DNA of 64,000 bases from G963662655 sp963665015 (GTDB lineage: Bacteria; Cloacimonadota; Cloacimonadia; Cloacimonadales; JAIOQZ01). Made by a program: the position numbers and the translations under genes. Below, in pieces: positions 40,370-48,782 of this stretch. The notes below the pieces were generated by a model. That model saw only the letters and a list, made by a program, of their open reading frames with translations. It ran no database searches and was not told where the DNA came from. Numbering within the stretch: position 1 is the first letter of the stretch; the number at the start of each line of letters is the position of its first letter. Where the stretch lies: the NCBI GenBank assembly GCA_963665015.2, contig CAXXSY010000004.1:1488001-1552000 (forward strand), in the 5' to 3' direction.

Positions 40370-41457
40370 TTTTTCACCTCCCCGAATGCCTTGGGAACGG
40401 TGTAGCGATCGATGAGCGGCACCGCGATGTTCATCAGAAGGATGGAGTAAGAGACGCCTTCAGGGTAGCCGCCGACCAGTCGGATCACCACCGTCAGGAC
40501 GCCGCAGCCGATACCGAAGATCAGCCGTCCGCGTTTGGTGACCGGTGATGTGACCATGTCCGTCGCCATGAAGAACGCGCCCAGCATCAAGCCGCCGGAA
40601 AGGACGTGGAAGATGCCAAGGGCATACGAACCGCTGGCGAATCCTTTCAGTCCTCCGAAAAGGTAGCTCAACACCAGGACGGTACCGATGTAGGAGACCG
40701 GGATGCGCCACTCGATAATGTGTTTATAGACCAGATATGCCGCGCCGATTAGCAGCGCTGCGGCAGATACTTCGCCGATCACGCCGCCGATGTTTCCCCA
40801 GAAGAGATTCGATATCGTTTCCCAGCGGGTGAGGTTGAACATGACCTGGTCCGCGATGTCCGGACTGAACTGCGTGGTGTCGCGCAGCGCTTTGACGGCA
40901 GCCAGCGGGGTTGCGCCCGTGATCAGGTCGGCTTTGGCTCCGAGGATGGTATTGACCGCGTTGACACTGCTGTGGCTGAGCCCGGATTTCGTGGCCTCGA
41001 AGATGTTTCCGATCGGTGTCGTCGGGGAGAATCCTGCGGTTGTGAGGGTGGGCCAGGACGCCACCAGGAATGCCCTCGCCAGGAGCGCGGGGTTGAACGG
41101 ATTGTGTCCCAGTCCGCCGAACAGTTGCTTGCCGATCGCGATCGCGAAGACCGATCCGACAACCGGCAGCCACCAGGGCGATGCCACGTTCAGGTTGAAC
41201 GAAACCAGCATACCCGTCACGACTGCGCTGCCGTCGGCGATCGTCACTTCTTTCTTGCGTAGCTTCTGGATCAATGCTTCCGTCAACGTCGCGGCGATCA
41301 CGCCGTAAACGGTGAGAAGAAGCGCATTGATTCCGAAGAAGTAAATGCTTGCGAACAGAGCCGGTATCAGCGCGATGACCACTTTCCACATCACCGAACT
41401 GACCGAAATCCGATCGTGAAGATGAGGGGACGCCGATACTGCGTATGGTTGATTCAT
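40366..41457 (-). CDS. rnfD: RnfD, ion-translocating subunit
   Basis: A 363-residue membrane protein of the NqrB/RnfD family. The flavin-attachment motif is ITGATPLAAVKAL (T-G-A-T-P). Other signatures: PALLARAFLVASWP, GNIFEATKSGLS, HVLSGGLMLGAFFMATDMVTSPVT and GYPEGVSYSILLMNIAVPLIDRYT. It is thought to form the ion path (Na+ or H+) of the complex. It lies 16 bp after rnfC. Confidence 0.95.
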   Translation of the reverse strand: MNQPYAVSASPHLHDRISVSSVMWKVVIALIPALFASIYFFGINALLLTVYGVIAATLTEALIQKLRKKEVTIADGSAVVTGMLVSFNLNVASPWWLPVVGSVFAIAIGKQLFGGLGHNPFNPALLARAFLVASWPTLTTAGFSPTTPIGNIFEATKSGLSHSSVNAVNTILGAKADLITGATPLAAVKALRDTTQFSPDIADQVMFNLTRWETISNLFWGNIGGVIGEVSAAALLIGAAYLVYKHIIEWRIPVSYIGTVLVLSYLFGGLKGFASGSYALGIFHVLSGGLMLGAFFMATDMVTSPVTKRGRLIFGIGCGVLTVVIRLVGGYPEGVSYSILLMNIAVPLIDRYTVPKAFGEVKK

Positions 41458-41473
41458 AATTCCTCCAGCGTCT

Positions 41474-42799
41474 CTACTTTTTCGCTTTTCTAAGTTCGAA
41501 TATTTTTGCCTTGCCGATGTCGATCCACTGGATCAGCTTGATGTGCGACGGGCATACGAAGGCGCAGCTTCCGCACTTCATACAATCCATAACACCGGCT
41601 TTCTCGGCGGTTTCCCAGTCTGAATATTTAACACTCCGGGCGATCATGCTCGGGATCAGGTTCAACGGACAGATATCGACGCAGCGTCCGCAGCGCAGGC
41701 AGGTGTGTTCCGCGTCCTTCTTCGCTTCCTTCTTGTCGAACAGAAGCAGTCCGGAGCTTCCCTTGCCCATCGGCGCTTCCAGAGTCGGGATCGCGATGCC
41801 CATCATCGGGCCGCCCGATATGATCTTGCCGATGTCTTCCTTCACGCCACCGCAGTAGTCCAGGAGCTCCTGGAACTGTGTGCCGACGCGGGCCTTGAGG
41901 TTCTTCGGCTGGTTGACGATTCGTCCGGAGACGGTGATGATTCGCTCGATCAGCGGTTTTTTATAGCGAACCGCTTCGTATGCGGCGATGGCCGTTCCCA
42001 CATTCTGGACCACCACGCCCACTGCCATGGGGAGTCCACCCTTGTTGGGAACCTTACGCCTGGTTGCCGCGTAGATGAGCTGTTTCTCCGCGCCCTGCGG
42101 ATACTTGATCTTGAGTCCATCGACCCGGATGCCTGATTCGCCCTTGACCGCGTCGCGCATGATCTTGATGGCGTCCGGCTTGTTCGCTTCAATCCCGATG
42201 ATCCCCTGTTTCGCGCCAACGACCTTCATGATGAGCTTCAAGCCCTCGACGATGTCGCCGGGACGCTCGAGCATCAGACGGTAATCGGCGGTGAGGTAGG
42301 GCTCGCACTCCACGCCATTGATCAGCACGGTGTCGATCGGGTTTTCCTTCGGGGGAGAGAGCTTGACGTGCGTCGGAAATCCCGCGCCGCCCATGCCGCA
42401 GATACCCGCGGCGGCGATGCGCTCTTTGATCTCCGATGCGGCCAGATTCGCGTAATTCTGGTCGTCGATCAGCTCGACCCACGTCTCTTCCTCTGCGCCC
42501 GTGATCTCGATTGCCATCTGCATGGTTCCGGAGGGGTGCGGAAACTTGTCGATCTTGGTCACCTTGCCGGTGATCGAGGCATGCATGGGAATCGAGACGA
42601 ATCCTCCCGGCTCGGCGATCTGCTGACCGGTGACGACCTCGTCACCAACCTTCACGATCGGCTTCGCCGGCGCTCCGATGTGCTGAGATAGCGGTATGAC
42701 CACTTTCTTCGGGATCGGAAGCTCCTCGATGGATGCGTTTTTCGAAAATTCCTTGCTGTCGTGCGGATGAACTCCGCCCGGAAACGTTTTCAATCCCAT
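41474..42799 (-). CDS. rnfC: RnfC, NADH-side subunit
   Basis: 441 residues from the ATG at 42799 with a CAGGAG site; the frame continues 43 codons upstream without one. RnfC binds NADH, FMN and two [4Fe-4S] clusters. Visible: the N-terminal TFPGGVHPHDSKEFSKNASI, the SLBB-like barrel VVIPLSQHIGAPAKPIVKVGD, the Rossmann part GICGMGGAGFPTHVKLSP, and cluster motifs CLRCGRCVDICP and CMKCGSCAFVCP. It heads the rnfCDGEAB operon, which is transcribed leftwards. Confidence 0.95.
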   Translation of the reverse strand: MGLKTFPGGVHPHDSKEFSKNASIEELPIPKKVVIPLSQHIGAPAKPIVKVGDEVVTGQQIAEPGGFVSIPMHASITGKVTKIDKFPHPSGTMQMAIEITGAEEETWVELIDDQNYANLAASEIKERIAAAGICGMGGAGFPTHVKLSPPKENPIDTVLINGVECEPYLTADYRLMLERPGDIVEGLKLIMKVVGAKQGIIGIEANKPDAIKIMRDAVKGESGIRVDGLKIKYPQGAEKQLIYAATRRKVPNKGGLPMAVGVVVQNVGTAIAAYEAVRYKKPLIERIITVSGRIVNQPKNLKARVGTQFQELLDYCGGVKEDIGKIISGGPMMGIAIPTLEAPMGKGSSGLLLFDKKEAKKDAEHTCLRCGRCVDICPLNLIPSMIARSVKYSDWETAEKAGVMDCMKCGSCAFVCPSHIKLIQWIDIGKAKIFELRKAKK

Positions 42800-43142
42800 A
42801 TTAACTCCTGCAGAACATTTTCCTGAAAGCAGAATATCTGTAATGCGTTGTGATAAAATAAAATATGACCGATAATGCGGTGAAACACCACGTAAGTCAT
42901 TATAAAGTGCCAGATATAGGACACACAATGATTTGTCAAAGGATTCTTGTTTTTTCGGGAATTTCTTCGGATACGGTGAAATTTGTTGTTTTGTATCGGA
43001 TATCGGGACACTCGCGGATGTCAGCGCAACAAGGTAGGGACAACCACGGAGGGTTGCCCCTTATACAGCAATCCACGAATAAATTCCGATAAATCGGGAT
43101 TGCAACGTTCACGATTTCGTTTTGACTTCGCTAAAGTCGAAA
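42800..43142. other. 343-bp intergenic region upstream of rnfC
   Basis: No gene. It contains the rnf promoter at 42911-42939 (minus). Towards the right there are small palindromes (ggacaacc/ggttgcc around 43040, ccgat/atcgg near 43087 and gacttcgctaaagtc at about 43123). The last follows the stop of the 43143-44663 gene and may be a weak terminator. Confidence 0.5.
42911..42939 (-). promoter_or_regulatory. Probable promoter of the rnf operon
   Basis: On the minus strand TTGACA (42939-42934), a 17-bp spacer and TATCTG (42916-42911). This would give a leader of about 100 nt before rnfC. Confidence 0.6.
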
Positions 43143-44663
43143 TTATTTTATCATCAGTGCTTTCGACGTGCGGGTGTTATATCCCGACTTCATGCGGATC
43201 AGATAAACACCGCTGCCGCAGGACTTTCCCGCCTCGTCGCATCCATTCCATTCGATGTGGTGGCCTCCCTTTGTGAAGAATCGATCCACGAGGGTGCGCA
43301 CCTTCTGACCGCGCAGGTTGAACACGCTGATTTCCGCTTCACCGTCCGAAGCCATCGTAAACCGGACGGTTGTATGTGGATTGAACGGATTCGGGTAGCA
43401 GTCGAGTGTCTGGAGTTCCGGCGCGTGAATCTGGTCGTCGGTTGCGAGGATGCGATCGATGTGGTACCGATAGTAGATTCTACGATCGAGGGTTATATGT
43501 TCGAGCATCAGGGTGTTGCCGAGCGCGTGGGCGATCCAGGGATATGGTAGTGCTTCGAGCGGGATTTCCTCGCACTCGAACACGAATTCCTCCGAAATCT
43601 CGCGGTCGTAGATATGTATCCGGTTCGAGCCGGCGTTCGAGGCAAAGGATATCGGTCCGTATTCGGAATCGGTGAGTGTGATTCCGTCTTCGACAACGTA
43701 TGCGAACGGTTCCAGCTCGTGATCGACTATGGAGCTGCCGACCACCTGGCATGGCTCGTTCCACAACCTCTGCACGTAGAAGAATGTGTCTTCGTCAAGC
43801 GAAGTGAAGAGATTCCTGTAGTTGTACACATTGGGAGCGTCGGGGAAGGCATCGCTGTAGTGGATATAATTGTCTTCGATCCATACGAAATCCGTCCGGT
43901 CGCAGATGAGAATGTCGTGGACCGAGATGATGTAGCCGCCGCCGACAGGGAAAGCGGGTGTGCCCAGCGAGAACTTGGTGCCGTTGATGTTTGGAATATC
44001 GTCGTTGGTTATTTCCTGGACGTGGTCGAGATTCGCACCGAACAGTTGCCAGTGCAAGCCGGTTTCGCTTACGAGGAGATATTCCTGCCCAAGCGGTAGG
44101 ATGGATATCTCCGCCCATTGCGAAAAGGTAAACACCGGTTCCATGGCGCCGGTCTCCAGATTGCACCGAAGGAGCACGTTGGTGCTGGAAACGACCAGAA
44201 GCGTGTTCTCGTTCCAAAGCGCGGACATGCCGTCGCGGAGTGTCGTCGGGTTTTCGTTGCTCGTGTCGAATACCGTCATCTGCTGGAGATTCCCCTCCAC
44301 GAACTGCAACGCGCCGATCACGCCGTTTTGCTTCAGCGTAACCACCAGTTTCGTTCCCATCTCCTCGATACGCCACAGTCCCGTATCCAGTGTGAAACCG
44401 TAGATGTTTTCTTCGTGATAGACCGTCTCGGGAGCGGATAGATTGCCGCTTGTGTCCAGTTCGAAGCAGCTAACGCGGATCGAGTCGTTTTCGATGCTCA
44501 GATTCCAGTACCGCAGCAGAGATTCGCTCTCGGATTTCTGGACATACAGGTACGGGTGACTCAGTACAGCCGAATCTGCGTACGTAACCTCGTACCGAAC
44601 ATCGCAAAATAGCGAAGCCGAGATTGTCATTGCCAAAACAATGCAAATCCACAGGTTTTTCAT
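43143..44663 (-). CDS. Exported protein with type IX sorting domain
   Basis: 506 residues from the ATG at 44663 (GGGAGGA site). Signal peptide MKNLWICIVLAMTISASLFC. The central 400 residues are beta-rich with recurring W/Y-rich strands and likely form a propeller or similar repeats, but no family is recognised. The last 80 residues are a Por sorting module (LDCYPNPFNPHTTVRFTM, VFNLRGQKVRTLV, CGSGVYLIRM, KALMIK). Expected to be secreted and anchored to or released from the cell surface. Confidence 0.75.
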   Translation of the reverse strand: MKNLWICIVLAMTISASLFCDVRYEVTYADSAVLSHPYLYVQKSESESLLRYWNLSIENDSIRVSCFELDTSGNLSAPETVYHEENIYGFTLDTGLWRIEEMGTKLVVTLKQNGVIGALQFVEGNLQQMTVFDTSNENPTTLRDGMSALWNENTLLVVSSTNVLLRCNLETGAMEPVFTFSQWAEISILPLGQEYLLVSETGLHWQLFGANLDHVQEITNDDIPNINGTKFSLGTPAFPVGGGYIISVHDILICDRTDFVWIEDNYIHYSDAFPDAPNVYNYRNLFTSLDEDTFFYVQRLWNEPCQVVGSSIVDHELEPFAYVVEDGITLTDSEYGPISFASNAGSNRIHIYDREISEEFVFECEEIPLEALPYPWIAHALGNTLMLEHITLDRRIYYRYHIDRILATDDQIHAPELQTLDCYPNPFNPHTTVRFTMASDGEAEISVFNLRGQKVRTLVDRFFTKGGHHIEWNGCDEAGKSCGSGVYLIRMKSGYNTRTSKALMIK

Positions 44664-45067
44664 GGTTCCTCCCTCTCCTATGCAATACCGGAACAAGTTG
44701 GTGCGTATCATTTATATATTAAATTGAAATAAATAATATGCAAGAATGATTCCAGATGTATCCGGGAATGCCGACCTGGAGTTCGGCGGTCCTAGGGAAC
44801 GCGGACGTCTCCGTCCGCCTCTTTGAGGGCGGACGAGATTTTTTGATATCGATCTATTCGATTGGACTATATCCGGTTAGAGGGTGATGCCGACCTGGAG
44901 TTCGGCGGTCCTTGGGGAGAAGAGAATGCCGACCTGGAGTTCGGCGGTCCGGGTGCCAGACAAAGAAAAAACCCCTTCGCTACTTGCGCAACGAAGGGGC
45001 TCTCCTCCCGAACTACTTGAGTATTATGATTTTGGACAATCCACAAAATAATTTCGGTAAACCGAAA
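44664..45067. other. 404-bp intergenic region with dispersed repeats and terminator
   Basis: No gene seen. Three family A units (44770-44787, 44889-44906, 44928-44945) and a family B unit (44793-44822) are interspersed, followed by the terminator of the 45068-46072 gene at 44964-45001. Confidence 0.7.
44964..45001 (-). terminator. Terminator after the Omp28-like gene
   Basis: The stem ccccttcg (44972-44979) pairs with cgaagggg (44992-44999). On the minus strand it is followed by TTTTTTCTTTG. It lies 67 bp after the stop codon. Confidence 0.8.
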
Positions 45068-46072
45068 CTACTTCAGTAATATCATTTTCTTGACCAGGGG
45101 TGAACGACTGGATACAAGCACAACCGTGTAATAGATTCCACTCGCGACATTTCTTCCGGTGTCGTCGGTTCCGTTCCAGGTCAGGTCAGTCTTGATTGTC
45201 GATGGGATTCCGCGATAAAGGCTCTGCACCTTCTGTCCGCGAACGTTGAAGATATCGACGGTCACGGGTTGGTTGCGATCCTTTTCTTCCAGCTCAAAGG
45301 AGATGGTGGTCTCGGGATTGAACGGATTGGGATAGATCGCGACTTTCATTGCGCCGGAGGGAACGATGTCCTCTTCGTCGGTCGCAAGTTCGACTTCCGC
45401 CTGTCCCGCCTGATAAATCTCCTGAGATACCCAATCCTGCACAATCACCACGCCGCGCAACCGGTCGATGTCCCACTGAGGCTCGATAGCGAACGAGTGC
45501 TGGTAATTGGTTATAGTACCGGCTTCGGTCGATTCGAGATTGGTCTCGTCGGACTTCAGCAGCACCACGCCGTGGTAATTCGTCAGATCGTGATAGGTCA
45601 AGAGGAAGAATATGCGTACATCGGACGATATGATGTCGTCGTACATTTCAACGTTCGCGTCGATGGTCACGTAGGTTTCTCTTCCGCCGTCGAGCGTCAT
45701 TGTTGTGGCGACCTTCATCGGCGGTTGCACATCAACCCAATCGATGTAAAGGTCGTAATAGCTATTGATAACGTCGTACTCACCAACGTAATGGTGCGTA
45801 CCACCCCAGACTGCGTGCGGATCCTCGTTGCCACTATACCAGTCGAAACGATCCAGGCTTCCGGGCGAAGTTTCATCGGTCATGTTCCATATCACCGGTA
45901 TGATGTATGGATGTTCCAGAGATAGCTGAATGAGCGCCGACCGCGCTACAGAATAGTCACCGCCGCATCCCTCGCAAACGGTCGAGAATACCTCCCCGAC
46001 TACGTTCAACTGCGCGGCTTGCAGCAGCAACGCCGCCAGTAGTATTGGCAGCATCAACACGTATTTTCTCAT
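45068..46072 (-). CDS. Omp28-like exported protein with type IX sorting domain
   Basis: 334 residues from the ATG at 46072 (GGAG site at six bases). Signal peptide MRKYVLMLPILLAALLLQAA, then a thioredoxin-fold start (VVGEVFSTVCEGCGGDYSVARSALIQL) with the CEGC pair as in Omp28-type proteins of Bacteroidetes-group secretomes. The last 85 residues carry the sorting module (YPNPFNPETTISFEL, FNVRGQKVQSLY, SGIYYTVVL, KKMILLK). The role is unknown; Omp28 proteins are surface-exposed. Confidence 0.8.
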   Translation of the reverse strand: MRKYVLMLPILLAALLLQAAQLNVVGEVFSTVCEGCGGDYSVARSALIQLSLEHPYIIPVIWNMTDETSPGSLDRFDWYSGNEDPHAVWGGTHHYVGEYDVINSYYDLYIDWVDVQPPMKVATTMTLDGGRETYVTIDANVEMYDDIISSDVRIFFLLTYHDLTNYHGVVLLKSDETNLESTEAGTITNYQHSFAIEPQWDIDRLRGVVIVQDWVSQEIYQAGQAEVELATDEEDIVPSGAMKVAIYPNPFNPETTISFELEEKDRNQPVTVDIFNVRGQKVQSLYRGIPSTIKTDLTWNGTDDTGRNVASGIYYTVVLVSSRSPLVKKMILLK

Positions 46073-46140
46073 GATAGACTCCATTTATCCGATCGTTGAT
46101 GTCGATTTTACCTGATAATGTAGCGGCTTACTTGACGATG

Positions 46141-47067
46141 TCAAATACTATTGTCGTCATCCTCGTCATCCGAGAGCTTCTGCAGGAAATCGATCGTGCC
46201 GTACTTGGTCTTGATCAGGTGCAGAATCTTGTTGTGGATGAGCGATAGCGCCGAGGAGAAGGGCCCTATCTTGCGCGCGTGCTCGACGATGCGGTGTGCT
46301 TCGAGCAGCCGTTCGTGCGCGATGTAGATGTTGATCAGGTCAAGGTAGGTGGTGATGTTGAAGGGTTCCTTGCGGATGCTCTTGAGCAGATAGTCGATCG
46401 CCTGTTCGGACTTGCCGATCTTCTCGCTGGTGATTCCGTAGGCGCGGAAGAAATTCGCGGACGCGTACTTGAGCTTCTCGGCGTCCTGAAACTCGATATA
46501 TGCCTTGAGCCAGTTCTTTTCGTAGGTATATGCGATGCCACGCAGGAAGGATATTTTGCCGGATTTCCCGAAAATATTTTCGGTGAGATTGAGGCGCTCG
46601 ATAGCTTTTTCATAGTCCTTTTGCGCCAGATATTGCTCGACCAGGAAGAAGTAGGGCAGTTCGGAATCGGGTCGAATCTGGATCAGCTCTTCCAGCAGGA
46701 TGATGCTCTCGCCGACGCGGTTGACTCTCGATAGCGCAATTGCCTTATTGTACCGCGCTTCCGGGAAGGGATCGCCCATCTGGTCGTAGTAATAGAGCGC
46801 GATGTTCATCTCGTTCATGGAGAGGTAGCAGTTGGCGATCTTGAAGAGCAGATTTGGATTCTTGGGATCTTTGTCGAGCGCTTTCTGATATACCTCGATG
46901 GCTTTCTTATGCAGCTTTCTGCCTGTGAAAATGTCGCCCATCTCGGTGAGAATGACGGGATCGTTGTCATGCAGAGGCAACGATTCCTCGAGGATACGCA
47001 CCGCTTGAAGCCAGTTACGCTTCCGTTCGAATTTAGCCTGCCAGAGTAAGTTTTGTATATCGTCCAT
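46141..47067 (-). CDS. TPR-repeat protein
   Basis: 308 residues from the ATG at 47067, one base after the dus stop; the frame is open 64 codons upstream but that part overlaps dus. About seven TPRs are visible (HKKAIEVYQKALDKDPKNPN, LLFKIANCYLSMNEMNIALYYYDQM, EQAIDYLLKSIRKEPFN). It should be a cytosolic scaffold; no signal peptide. Coupled to the tRNA-modification genes upstream. Confidence 0.8.
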   Translation of the reverse strand: MDDIQNLLWQAKFERKRNWLQAVRILEESLPLHDNDPVILTEMGDIFTGRKLHKKAIEVYQKALDKDPKNPNLLFKIANCYLSMNEMNIALYYYDQMGDPFPEARYNKAIALSRVNRVGESIILLEELIQIRPDSELPYFFLVEQYLAQKDYEKAIERLNLTENIFGKSGKISFLRGIAYTYEKNWLKAYIEFQDAEKLKYASANFFRAYGITSEKIGKSEQAIDYLLKSIRKEPFNITTYLDLINIYIAHERLLEAHRIVEHARKIGPFSSALSLIHNKILHLIKTKYGTIDFLQKLSDDEDDDNSI

Positions 47068-47068
47068 A

Positions 47069-48037
47069 CTATCTTTCGTTTTCCGGTACTTCGAACATGT
47101 CCGCAATCCATGCCAGTACCTGCTTTGGATCATCGCAATGGTTGATTGCCTGGCGAATCTTCGCGCCGCCGGTGTAACCTTTTGTGTAGTTGTGCAGGTG
47201 GGTTCGCATTTCGAGCATTCCCTGCCGGACACCGTAGTAATCGAGCGCCATTCGCACATGCCTTGCGATGATATCGTATTTTTTCATATAGGATATTTCG
47301 TCGTATGCGCCTGTCAAGAGAAAATCGCGCGTCTGCCCGAACAGCCACGGTTTTCCGAGCGCGCCGCGTCCGATCATGACCGCGTGGCATCCGGTTTCGG
47401 ACATTATCCGTCCGGCGTCTTCGGGCGTGCGGATGTCTCCGTTGCCGATCACCGGGATCGAGATCGCCTCTTTCACCCGTGCGATCAGCGACCAGTCGGC
47501 GTTTCCGCTGTACATCTGGTTGCGTGTCCTTGCGTGAACGGCGATGATGTCGGCGCCGGATTCTTCCAGAATCTTCGCCATCTCGACCGCGTTGATATGC
47601 TCCGCGTCCCAGCCGCCACGAATCTTTACCGACAACGGGATTCCCGCCGGTTCGAGTGCTTTTCTCATTGCAGAAACGATTTCTCCCGCGCGATCGGGCG
47701 TCTTCATCAGCGCGCTTCCCGCACCGCGATTGACCACCTTCTTCACCGGGCAGCCCATGTTCACGTCGATGAAATCCGGACGACGCTTCTCCGCGATCAG
47801 GATCGCCGCCTTCGCCATGATCTCCGGATCGGAGCCGAAGAGTTGGACGCCGATGGGCCGGTGGGATTCGAGGAAGTCGGCGTAGCGGATGCTGCGGGAT
47901 TCTTCGAAAATCAGTCCGTCCGCGCTCACCATCTCGGTGACCATCACCTCCGCGCCATTCTCCTTACAGATGGTACGGAACGGCTGATCGGTGAAACCGG
48001 CCAGTGGTGCCAGCCAGACTTTTTTATCGTGGATCAT
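47069..48037 (-). CDS. dusB: tRNA-dihydrouridine synthase (DusB-like)
   Basis: A 322-residue flavoenzyme that reduces uridines in tRNA. Signatures: APLAGFTDQPFR, TEMVSADGLIF, DVNMGCPVKKVVNRGAGSAL with the catalytic Cys, SVKIRGGWD, GNGDIRTPEDA and MIGRGALGKPW, then the C-terminal tRNA-binding domain (MRTHLHNYTKGYTGGAKIRQ). It overlaps the TrmH-family gene by 14 bases. Confidence 0.92.
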   Translation of the reverse strand: MIHDKKVWLAPLAGFTDQPFRTICKENGAEVMVTEMVSADGLIFEESRSIRYADFLESHRPIGVQLFGSDPEIMAKAAILIAEKRRPDFIDVNMGCPVKKVVNRGAGSALMKTPDRAGEIVSAMRKALEPAGIPLSVKIRGGWDAEHINAVEMAKILEESGADIIAVHARTRNQMYSGNADWSLIARVKEAISIPVIGNGDIRTPEDAGRIMSETGCHAVMIGRGALGKPWLFGQTRDFLLTGAYDEISYMKKYDIIARHVRMALDYYGVRQGMLEMRTHLHNYTKGYTGGAKIRQAINHCDDPKQVLAWIADMFEVPENER

Positions 48038-48779
48038 GGATTGAAGATTTATTGCGGATTTCGTAGATCAGGATCGATGCGGAAACCGCGGCGTTGAGCG
48101 ATTCCATACGCTCCGTCATGGGGATCGAGATTTTTTTCGTGCAGTGGTTCATCACATCCTGCGAGACTCCGTGCGCCTCCGAACCGATGACCAGTACCAG
48201 CGGGTGGGGGAGACGCTCGACTTCGAAGACGTTTTCGCCTTTCATGTCCGCGACAAGAACGTTCTCGAAGCCGGAGAGCCATGCCGGTTCTCTCTCCTCG
48301 ACGGGCATGAACATCGACGCGCCCAGCGACGCGCGAACGACCTTGGGATTGGTCGCTTCGCAGCAATCGGGCGACAGAACGATGCCATCGACTCCGGCCG
48401 CGGCGGCCGTGCGCAGGATTGTTCCGAGATTGCCCGGATCGCTTATGTGATCCAGATAGATGAGGAAATTGTATTCACTCAGCGGAATCGATACGTTGGG
48501 GAAGAGGGCCGCGATTCCCTGCGGCGAGCGGGTGTCGGTGATGCGACTGAAGTCCTTTGTCTCCAGGTCGAAGACGCGGTCGCGGTCGATACGGCCAAGG
48601 ATATCGGTATATTCCGGTTTGCGCTGCGAGATGTACAGCTCTTCCGGTTCGATGCCGTTGTCCATCATCTGACGGATGACGCGCAAGCCCTCGACGACGA
48701 CCTTTTGCTGTTCAAGCCGGTGTTTCTTCTGATGCAGGCTTGCGAGAAACTTGATTCGGTTGAGTGAAAGATTATTCAT
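48024..48779 (-). CDS. SpoU/TrmH-family RNA 2'-O-methyltransferase
   Basis: 251 residues. N-terminal substrate-binding part (NRIKFLASLHQKKHRL, KVVVEGLRVI) and a SPOUT methyltransferase domain with its three motifs: YLDHISDPGNLGTILRTA, LVIGSEAHGVS and MTERMESLNAAVSASILIYE. The target (rRNA or tRNA) cannot be told. It overlaps dus, which suggests co-translation of two RNA-modification enzymes. Confidence 0.92.
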   Translation of the reverse strand: MNNLSLNRIKFLASLHQKKHRLEQQKVVVEGLRVIRQMMDNGIEPEELYISQRKPEYTDILGRIDRDRVFDLETKDFSRITDTRSPQGIAALFPNVSIPLSEYNFLIYLDHISDPGNLGTILRTAAAAGVDGIVLSPDCCEATNPKVVRASLGASMFMPVEEREPAWLSGFENVLVADMKGENVFEVERLPHPLVLVIGSEAHGVSQDVMNHCTKKISIPMTERMESLNAAVSASILIYEIRNKSSIHDPR

Positions 48780-48782
48780 GAC